Assembly (NCBI GenBank): GCA_013215145.1
Contig: JABSRP010000005.1
Span: 1 to 34,438, forward strand
Direction: 5' to 3'
Length of the DNA: 34,438 nucleotides
DNA from: Pseudobacteriovorax sp.
Lineage (GTDB): Bacteria; Bdellovibrionota_B; Oligoflexia; Oligoflexales; Oligoflexaceae
Shown in pieces: positions 7,610 through 14,417 of this stretch (its first letter is position 1; each line of letters opens with the position of its first letter). A program made the translations under genes and the position numbers. Under the pieces are notes generated by a model. It did no database searches and was not told the DNA's origin. It saw nothing but the letters and a program-made list of their open reading frames with translations.

Positions 7610-8693
7610 CTATTTTTTCAAAAGTGAGGACGCTTTTAAACTATCACTATGGAGGGTAAGCCTATTTTTTGCTGTAAGGTAATAACCGCTATCAAGCTCT
7701 ATTCCTATAAACTTAAAACCTTGATTTACAGCGGCAACGCCCGTCGAGCCGCTACCCATAAAAGGATCAAGAACAATACCATCAGGCGGTGTAACTAGCC
7801 TAACTAGATGCTCCATTAATTGTTGAGGTTTGACGGTTGGGTGAGTTTTTGCTTGTATCATTGACACCTTCTTTTCTCTCTTTTGGGCTGGCTTTTGATG
7901 AATAAATAAAAGTATTAAAATATTCCTCACTATCAATTCCAGCACTGGTATTTAAAATATTTATGGAACAATTTTTGTCACACTTATCATTGCAACGTGG
8001 GTGATGTGATAGTAAAAGATTTGATGGGTAGCGAGTCTTACCCTCATAATCTCTAGCTTGCCTAGTACGCTTTTTTTCGACCCTGCATGATTCAATATTT
8101 AGACAGCTTGTACCATGCTTAAGGACGTTTTCAGCTAAGGTTTTTTCACTCAAAGGTTTACGCGCCACGATCCAGTGTTCACTAGCTGGCTTAAGTTTTG
8201 GATTCCAGCCTTGCCACTTTTTAGCCTCACTTGACGACGGCTCATAAATAGGAATTGGATCACCTTTTGGCTTGCTTGAGTAATACCTTGAGCTAGGATT
8301 TTTTCTATAACCAATTACCTTTGGCGAGTGGCCAAGCTTTTTATCAATGTTGCTTGATATATTCATAGCCGACGGCACGCCGCTTGTAAAAATATGCGTG
8401 ATAACATCACGAATCTCGAAACCTGAATTTTCAACCGCCGTCGTTGTCCAATGGGCTGTACGTGGCAAAGCCCACACTATTGCGTGGCCGCCTGGCTTTA
8501 AGACCCTCCAGCATTCGGTCATGATTGACTCAAGCCAAGCTACCCAGGCGTCGCGCCCGCCTTTGTCAGAATCCCAAGATTTACCAAGAAACGAAATTCC
8601 AGCGGGTGGATCTGTAACAACAGAATGTACAGAGGACGACGTGAGAGCGCGTAGCACAGCGAGCGAATCGTTATTGAATATGATTGCAGACAT
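7610..8693 (-). pseudogene. Beta-class DNA methyltransferase, frameshifted
   Basis: Would encode about 360 residues of an N4-cytosine or N6-adenine DNA methyltransferase from the ATG at 8693 (ggagg 11 nt upstream). Motif order is beta-class: motif IV first (TDPPAGISFLGKSWD, near residue 40), a central target-recognition region with HPRCNDKCDKNC cysteines, then HPTVKPQQLMEHLVRL and motif I (DPFMGSGSTGVAA) near the C-terminus. The frame is broken: the first part runs out at 7800 and the second is in another frame. Removing one base from the T5 run at 7846-7850 restores the expected TSK-THPTVKP junction. Likely a decayed gene, a phase-variable tract or a sequencing error. If active, it would mark plasmid DNA, probably without a partner nuclease. 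Confidence 0.85.
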
Positions 8694-9027
8694 ATAGTAA
8701 TAGCCTCCTATAAAGTTTAAACACAAATAAAATGTGTAAAAAAATGTGAGCGAGATTAGGCATCAATAGTACATATTAGTCCCCTCGAAACCGGCATGTC
8801 CCGCTATGAGAAGGAACCTAAGCAGAATTAGGTAGTTTCCTGATAAAATAGTGCAAATTAGCTACTGCCCCGCTTAGACCGTAGCGGCACTACACCACAG
8901 TTTTTCTCTCTGGCAATTCTTTTAAGTTTTCTTATAGCGGTTACATGCTGATAATATGGGGCTATTTGACAATTAGCCTAAGCCTCGCTCGTCTTTGCTA
9001 GACAAGTTAAAAGACCTCCAATGGACA
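8694..9027. other. Hairpin-rich non-coding gap
   Basis: No gene is seen. Inverted repeats cluster here: AGGAACCTAA/TTAGG-tag-TTTCCT (8812-8841), TGCCCCGCT/AGCGGCA with an 8-nt loop (8866-8889), and GGCTA/TAGCC (about 8960-8978). The position between the end of the transfer operon and the methyltransferase, next to the Replic_Relax-type gene, makes this a candidate origin of transfer or replication control region. No nick-site consensus was recognised. Confidence 0.35.
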
Positions 9028-9795
9028 CTAATTCGTATTGGAATGATTGGATTTTTTTACCTCAAGATTAAGGATGCCGCCGTTTCTATCTGTAAGTTCG
9101 ATAGTATTGCTGGTCATAAAATCCTCTAGCAAGACGTAAAAAATCTTCGGTTCTTTGTCTGAAAAGTGCCTTTTCTCGTGACTAACCATTCGAGTAATGA
9201 CAGAGCTTTTTCCTGCAATGTAAATAACAAATGGGATTCCATTGTTTACATAGTAGCGACTAAAGATGTCAGTATACGAGGAAAGTCTTTTAGAGCTTGC
9301 CTCGTACTCAACAGCAAAGCTTACGGCTCCGGTTGGAAAGTCAATCTCGACAACCCCATCGCATGGCGATTGCACAAAGCTAAAATACTCTGGACTATCA
9401 GCGAAGTCTTGCCAGCATTTTAGCTCGTTTTCTGCAATGTAGTTTTTAGCGATACCACCGTCTAAAAACCTTGCCCTAATATCTCCAAGAGCGATGTCGT
9501 GTGGAATCGAGTTACTTTGAAGCTGGACTCTTCGCTCATAGCCATCTCTAACATATTTACCGAATCCTTTCTTGGTCGCAGAGTAAAGCCTTTTAGGATA
9601 AAATTCCGAATGATATATCCCTCGAATAAGATCTTTGTCCACGAGCTTTTTTAGGATTCGATTAACACTTCGTTGATGGGTGTAGTGATAGACATCTCGA
9701 TTAAGCTGCCGAGCTGTTGCTACCTTTACCGTATGAAGGTATTTTATAGCCTGGATATCCTTTTCTGAAATAAAATTTTTAATGATTTTACTCAT
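9028..9795 (-). CDS. Replic_Relax-type winged-helix protein
   Basis: 255 residues. Residues about 10-75 form a winged helix (EKDIQAIKYLHTVKVATARQ, then RSVNRILKKLVDKDLI), followed by YPKRLYSATKKG and the core NSIPHDIALGDIRARF. This layout matches the replication-relaxation family (Pfam Replic_Relax), found on plasmids and integrative elements next to FtsK-type ATPases, where it is implicated in initiation or DNA processing. The C-terminal half has VVEIDFPTGAVSFAVEYEAS, a pattern of conserved acidic residues seen in nuclease-like folds. Its start overlaps the end of the FtsK-like gene by 8 nt, so the two are translationally coupled. It is the best candidate for a DNA-processing factor here. 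Confidence 0.7.
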   Translation of the reverse strand: MSKIIKNFISEKDIQAIKYLHTVKVATARQLNRDVYHYTHQRSVNRILKKLVDKDLIRGIYHSEFYPKRLYSATKKGFGKYVRDGYERRVQLQSNSIPHDIALGDIRARFLDGGIAKNYIAENELKCWQDFADSPEYFSFVQSPCDGVVEIDFPTGAVSFAVEYEASSKRLSSYTDIFSRYYVNNGIPFVIYIAGKSSVITRMVSHEKRHFSDKEPKIFYVLLEDFMTSNTIELTDRNGGILNLEVKKSNHSNTN

Positions 9796-11323
9796 CGCTG
9801 TCCTTTCGTTTTATGGTTTGTTTTAGTCTGCTGGTCGATGTGTCTTTGTTTGCTGCTAACTCATGGATCATCTTTTGTCTAAGCTTACGATCTCCGGCTT
9901 GAAACTCTTCTACAAGCTGAGAGAGCAAGACGTCGAGTCTGTCTTCGCTAAGGAATGGCCCCTGGACTATGTGCTTGGTCGTGCCCACAAGCCAGATTCC
10001 TCGACCCTTGATTTGCGGAAGATCGGCAGCTTCTTTGGTGTGGATCACCTGAGTGCTACCTGCTACGCTATTGGCTTTAAAGGCCATCCGTCCGCTAATA
10101 TTCTCGGAAACCTGAGTCGGAAGAACCGTTTTGTCGACTTTCTGGGTGGCAAGTACGATATGAATGGCTGCAGCCCGCGATAACTTGCAAAGATTATCTA
10201 GGATCTCTCCAGCTTTCACATTGTTATCGTAGTCTCTATGAGTCTTCGGAAGTTTCCCCGTAAGCACCGAGCTTTCGTCGATAGAAAGAACGATCCTGTC
10301 GAAACCATCTCTTTCGGGAACGATCTCTCGAAGTCCATTCTGTTCCAAAAACTTGAATCGCCTTCGCATCTCATCTTCGATACTCGACATAAGCCCAACT
10401 GCCAAACTTAGGTTTTTAACGACGTAGCTATTCGGAAGCCTTTTAAAGCAGTTCATCTCCAAGCCAGCCTTAAGGTCAATACAATAAAGTTGGAGGTTTT
10501 CTGTCGACTGCAAAAGGCCCATTAGCACCTGCTTGAAGAAAACCGACTTTCCACTCCCAGTCGATCCAGCAATCAGCATATGAGGAAGCTGCCGTATATC
10601 CTGAGTAAGAACTCCCTGTACTGAGTGACCGACATAAAAACTAGCGTCTGCCAAGGGCTTTTCTTTTGACACTTCGTCGAAGGTTACAAGTTCGGGGAGT
10701 CTATGCTTAGATAAGACAATTCTAACCCTTGACATCGTCTTTCCGTGATTAAAGGACTCAATCGCTTGGTTAAACGATGATTCTAGGTCATCTTTTTTCT
10801 CCTTGAACCTTTGAATACCTATCCCGTTAGTTGCAAACTCCAATTCGATTCTATATTTATCAAGCCTCCTTTTTTTAATCAGAGCCGGAGTTTTTCCACG
10901 CCCGTCTACGAGCTTCGTGCTAAGAAAGATTTGTCTATATTTGTGAGCAATCATCTGAGAGGTGATCCCAAGCACAAACAGTCCCAGAGTTCCAAAGAAT
11001 GCTAACCACCAAAGAGCTATCACCTCGGCCCTAGCTTCGCAGATCCAGCGAACTCGCTCCCAGGTTAGAAAAGCATCCGGCTGGTAAACAACATCATAGA
11101 CCCAATTATTTACCGTTGCGTAATAGCAAAGCCACAAAAGCCCGAAGATGAGCGAGATGGCTATTAGCGGCCTTTGCAATAGAAGTTTAAAAAAGTAGCT
11201 TACTCCGATGCCAAAACTAACGACAAACTGGTGAACACTCTCCGTTATGGCCGCGTCAATCTCCTGAGCTGTTCTTGAGCTGGAATCAATGGGAATGACT
11301 CTCATTTTGTTTTTATCTACCAT
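9788..11323 (-). CDS. FtsK/SpoIIIE-type DNA translocase (coupling protein)
   Basis: 511 residues, ATG with ggaggg 4-8 nt upstream. Two membrane segments (about residues 44-70 and 97-122) anchor the protein. The motor domain has Walker A AGSTGSGKS (about 250-258), Walker B IVLSIDESS (about 344-352) and the FtsK-like segment IHIVLATQKVDKTVLP. In conjugation such ATPases bring DNA to the type IV channel. F plasmids use the TraD/VirD4 family instead; FtsK-type couplers are best known from Gram-positive and actinobacterial elements. It is the second-last gene of the operon and is coupled to the Replic_Relax-type gene. The coupling role is inferred from context. Confidence 0.85.
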   Translation of the reverse strand: MVDKNKMRVIPIDSSSRTAQEIDAAITESVHQFVVSFGIGVSYFFKLLLQRPLIAISLIFGLLWLCYYATVNNWVYDVVYQPDAFLTWERVRWICEARAEVIALWWLAFFGTLGLFVLGITSQMIAHKYRQIFLSTKLVDGRGKTPALIKKRRLDKYRIELEFATNGIGIQRFKEKKDDLESSFNQAIESFNHGKTMSRVRIVLSKHRLPELVTFDEVSKEKPLADASFYVGHSVQGVLTQDIRQLPHMLIAGSTGSGKSVFFKQVLMGLLQSTENLQLYCIDLKAGLEMNCFKRLPNSYVVKNLSLAVGLMSSIEDEMRRRFKFLEQNGLREIVPERDGFDRIVLSIDESSVLTGKLPKTHRDYDNNVKAGEILDNLCKLSRAAAIHIVLATQKVDKTVLPTQVSENISGRMAFKANSVAGSTQVIHTKEAADLPQIKGRGIWLVGTTKHIVQGPFLSEDRLDVLLSQLVEEFQAGDRKLRQKMIHELAANKDTSTSRLKQTIKRKDSDE

Positions 11324-11349
11324 TTTCCCTCCATATTTTTTCCTGTTTA

Positions 11350-11511
11350 TTATGTTTTCCTTTTCGCTTCTTGTTTTGCCTGTGCGAGCATTTCGTTAGC
11401 TCCATCTTGTGCTTTTGATAGATCGAGCTGCGAAACTTCTTTGTAAAAATTTGCTTCTTTTGAAACATCTTTAACCTCCGTTGAAATTTTGATAATAGGT
11501 GTCGCTAGCAG
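11350..11511 (-). CDS. Candidate 53-residue coiled protein, CTG start
   Basis: An open frame in the gap between the TraG-like and FtsK-like genes, preceded by a strong aaaggagg 11 nt before CTG. It encodes a highly charged, helical product (VKDVSKEANFYKEVSQLDLS, ending MLAQAKQEAKRKT). There is no ATG, GTG or TTG at the right place, so initiation would be at CTG or a nearby ATT. Codon use and composition look genuine and the position is inside a packed operon. A small accessory protein is inferred. Confidence 0.45.
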   Translation of the reverse strand: MLATPIIKISTEVKDVSKEANFYKEVSQLDLSKAQDGANEMLAQAKQEAKRKT

Positions 11512-11570
11512 GTAGCTAGCTACCTCCTTTCTTAGCTACTGCGCTGATCGAAAAACTTTATTTTTGCGGA

Positions 11571-13046
11571 TTAAACTTTTTTAACGGTTTCGACTGTGTC
11601 TTTGACTAGACTCGGAGCATTATCCTCGTTCGGCCTTGAAAGCATCCCCCTAAGGCTACCTGCGACAATTATAGTAGGAAGTGGACCGACCACTAGTTGA
11701 ACCCATGAATAAACTGAATAAGCAAAGTACATACGCGAGTTGATAATCTCAGAGCCATAAATTGAGAATCCATCACGCAGCCCCTCGTAGTTAGCCAGCA
11801 CCTCGGTAGTTAGGGCAATGTGCGTTATCACATGATAGGAGAGGGTCCAGATCGGCTCCCACAAAAGAACCGAGCCATACACCGCCGTCCAGTAAATCAG
11901 GATCTTCCACCTGCCAGCTATGACAAAAAACACTAGCCAAGGAAAAATGGCAATCAGTGTCATCTTTACAACGCCTTTGATGTGCGGCGCCCTTTGCAGC
12001 AGTTCGCTAAATTCTTGGGCCTTGGTGGCCGCAGTAGCAGCGCCCCTGGCATCTGATAGGGTTAGCATTGATAAGATTCCATCCCAGGAGAAAACCCTAT
12101 CAAACGTCCTAAATGCGTCCGCTGCTAGCCCTGGAACCTCAGATCCCGTCTTGATACCCATATAGGTTTCTGATTCAAAGGCGTAATAATTAGCTAGAGC
12201 CGATGAGGCGTAGTGATTCTCAAAGTTAACCTTATCATCTGGTAGCGTCATCTTTCCCGACCAATAGGAAATATGACCCGTTGGAATCTTGCCTGTTTTA
12301 TTTTTGGAGTAAGCCCGAAGCCCGCCTGATATCTCATTAGATAAATCCAGGCAGGTAAAGCTTTGAGCCCCCCTATTAGCTAGAACCTTTTCGTCCAATA
12401 GATTCGATATTGACTCAGGATTAAATAGCCTGTCGGCTGCTCTGGTGTATTGACCCTCGCTAAGTCTTGGAATAGCTACCTCGAAACACTCTTCCGTATA
12501 GAACGCCACTTTATCTTTAAGGATCGGATCATCGATTGTTGCCGATCCTGCATACATGATTGCCTTGTAAAAGTAACCCGGCGATTCAACCTGCGAGTTG
12601 GTCGCAATAAAGATATTGTCGACAAGGCCATTAAAAAACTTTGCCACCTCTTCGGACGACCTACTCAAAATATCAAAGATTAGGCTTACTCTATATTCAG
12701 GCTCCACCTCTGGGAGTCTTGTTTTAGTGTAGCTGTTTGAATGCCAAGACTGATTTTTAAAGTTTGTGATCGAGGTGCTAGTATCTACTTTTAAAAGCAT
12801 CATTCCCAAAAATAGACATCCAATAACTTTAAAAACAGAAAATAGGCTTGCACTGCCGCCGATGACCTTGACACCTGGAAAATACTTTGAAAAATAGCGG
12901 TAAACTACAAAAAACATGGTCATAGCAAAAACAAGAAGTATCATTGCAATAAGGAACTGATAGCTTGTTAGCATCTCCACTGATATCGAATGAAGATTTA
13001 GCCCAATATAGGTATAAAGGGCTTCATAGGCTGTTGATGAGTACAT
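11571..13046 (-). CDS. traG: TraG N-terminal-domain-like mating pair protein
   Basis: 491 residues, ATG start. Membrane segments lie at about 31-52 and 68-87, then a periplasmic region of about 270 residues (YRVSLIFDILSRSSEEVAKF, with a Cys pair), then a further cluster of hydrophobic helices at about 365-415 and 445-470. This is the layout of the N-terminal half of F TraG, which works in pilus assembly and mating-pair stabilisation. The long C-terminal periplasmic half of F TraG is absent, making this about half the F length. The gene follows the TraH-like gene, as traG follows traH in F. Confidence 0.75.
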   Translation of the reverse strand: MYSSTAYEALYTYIGLNLHSISVEMLTSYQFLIAMILLVFAMTMFFVVYRYFSKYFPGVKVIGGSASLFSVFKVIGCLFLGMMLLKVDTSTSITNFKNQSWHSNSYTKTRLPEVEPEYRVSLIFDILSRSSEEVAKFFNGLVDNIFIATNSQVESPGYFYKAIMYAGSATIDDPILKDKVAFYTEECFEVAIPRLSEGQYTRAADRLFNPESISNLLDEKVLANRGAQSFTCLDLSNEISGGLRAYSKNKTGKIPTGHISYWSGKMTLPDDKVNFENHYASSALANYYAFESETYMGIKTGSEVPGLAADAFRTFDRVFSWDGILSMLTLSDARGAATAATKAQEFSELLQRAPHIKGVVKMTLIAIFPWLVFFVIAGRWKILIYWTAVYGSVLLWEPIWTLSYHVITHIALTTEVLANYEGLRDGFSIYGSEIINSRMYFAYSVYSWVQLVVGPLPTIIVAGSLRGMLSRPNEDNAPSLVKDTVETVKKV

Positions 13047-13084
13047 AAGCCTCCCTAAGCAGTTAATTTTATGGACGAACGAGA

Positions 13085-13115
13085 AGAAGACAGCCCCGTT
13101 GGCTGCCTAAATATG
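13085..13115 (-). terminator. Hairpin between traH-like and traG-like genes
   Basis: GGCAGCC-AACG-GGGCTGTC on the minus strand (about 13090-13110), followed by TTCTTCTC. It is a modest stem with a broken T-run in the 84-bp gap. Within an operon it would act as a partial terminator or mRNA-processing structure, lowering expression of the TraG-like and coupling genes. Confidence 0.4.
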
Positions 13116-13130
13116 AAATTTTTTAGATCG

Positions 13131-14414
13131 CTACTGGCAAAAGATTCCGTCGGAGCAATCAAATATTGATTCATTTACCGTGTTAGAATTTCTGCTAGCT
13201 TTGTCGTGACCAAGGACTCTTCTGGCATCTAGCTTTCGATGCCGGTCAGCATCAATACTAATCTTTGCAAGAACATCATTTAGAGGCTCGTTTTTGTAAC
13301 GGCTCATCATTAGGGTTAGTTCAATCTGATCCTTTAGGGCTTTACGTTTGTCTTCTGCCTCCTTTCGCCTGTTATCAGGAAGATTAGGGTTTCTTGTTAC
13401 CATTGCCGTCATAAAATCAAGGCTCTTGGCCATGTCGTCTGTAAACTTGCTGACAGCAATACTCTCGGCAAGTTTTCTACATGCCATCGGGCGCTTATTC
13501 GATGGTAGCGAGGTAAGTGCGCTAAGGGTTTGACGATCAATAAGATCTCTGTCAGCACCACGGTTAAATTCTTCAATGTCAGAATCCGTAATTCTACCAA
13601 TATTCGCTAGAGCCCTTGGAAGTAGATCGCCGCAGAGACTAGTAAGTGTCGCCGATTCAAGTTTTTTTAGATATGTTCTAGGAGTCTCTGGTTTGTTTTC
13701 AGGCCCATATACAACCGTTACCTTGCCGCGCTCGACCTCAGTTTCGCCAACAATTGAGGTTAATACCTTTCTAATCCGTTTTGCCTCGCTGCTATTAGCT
13801 CCGGCCCACTTAGCCGAACTTTCAATCAGTTTATTTTTTTTCTTTTCAACTCCACTGCCAGCCCAATCCATAAGGTCACGATCCCAGATATCTTGACAAC
13901 CCTCCATTGCGGACTCTAATTCGCCTCCACTGCTACCGATCTTTTTTCTAACGCAACTTTGTCTTGCCTTGTTAAACTCTTCTGCCCTAGAATCAACGTA
14001 GCGGTCAATCATCCCGCATTGGGACAACCTAGCTTTTAGCTGCGCTCCTGCTCTTAGGCGGGAGTGTTTTAAGATACTGCACCAAGTCGGTGACATATAG
14101 CAGGTTAGTAACATCGGTGAAGAACCAAGGATATTTTGACCAAGAGACTCGAAATACTTTTCGTCCAAGATGTTATTAAGTGATGCCTTAAGCGTGTTAT
14201 GAATACTGATCCGACCGCAATCTGCACCGATCCCCAGGTCAACGCTTAAATCGACAATCGTTGCCGTATCAAATATCCCATCGTCAGAAGGCCCGCTACT
14301 ACCATAAAGATAGTCCGAGGCATCTAGGCTATTTCTTTCCTTATAGTTAAGACCTTGCCCGTAGGTAAGTGACCCAAAGCTTGCTAGAGCTATTAAAAGT
14401 AATTTTTTTACGAT
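13131..14414 (-). CDS. traH: TraH-like pilus assembly protein, apparent ATC start
   Basis: The frame extends well upstream of the first usual start. From ATC at 14414, with ggagg exactly 7 nt upstream and 3 nt after the traC stop, it gives 427 residues beginning with a signal peptide (VKKLLLIALASFGSLTYGQG). The mature part has conserved-looking cysteines (GADCGRIS, CYMSPTWC, QCGMID, KARQSC, MEGCQD) and helical segments. Position between traC and traG and the cysteine pattern suggest a TraH-like periplasmic protein, needed for F pilus assembly and outer-membrane complex formation; overall similarity is weak. No ATG, GTG or TTG lies near the ribosome site; the nearest in-frame TTG (14168) would remove the signal. 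Confidence 0.65.
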   Translation of the reverse strand: MVKKLLLIALASFGSLTYGQGLNYKERNSLDASDYLYGSSGPSDDGIFDTATIVDLSVDLGIGADCGRISIHNTLKASLNNILDEKYFESLGQNILGSSPMLLTCYMSPTWCSILKHSRLRAGAQLKARLSQCGMIDRYVDSRAEEFNKARQSCVRKKIGSSGGELESAMEGCQDIWDRDLMDWAGSGVEKKKNKLIESSAKWAGANSSEAKRIRKVLTSIVGETEVERGKVTVVYGPENKPETPRTYLKKLESATLTSLCGDLLPRALANIGRITDSDIEEFNRGADRDLIDRQTLSALTSLPSNKRPMACRKLAESIAVSKFTDDMAKSLDFMTAMVTRNPNLPDNRRKEAEDKRKALKDQIELTLMMSRYKNEPLNDVLAKISIDADRHRKLDARRVLGHDKASRNSNTVNESIFDCSDGIFCQ

Positions 14415-14417
14415 AGG

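Noticed and set aside
7838..7860. Programmed frameshifting in the methyltransferase
   Set aside because: The site lacks a classical X-XXY-YYZ slippery heptamer with a clear downstream stimulator; an indel is the simpler reading, though not excluded.
10911..10921. agcttcgtgct, matching part of the shared leader element
   Set aside because: It is coding sequence of the FtsK-like gene, only 11 nt long, and lacks the aaggca flank, so chance is likely.
13576..13896. 106-codon plus-strand frame opposite the traH-like gene
   Set aside because: It is a shadow of the minus-strand coding sequence; no ribosome site and low-complexity Ser/Leu-rich product.
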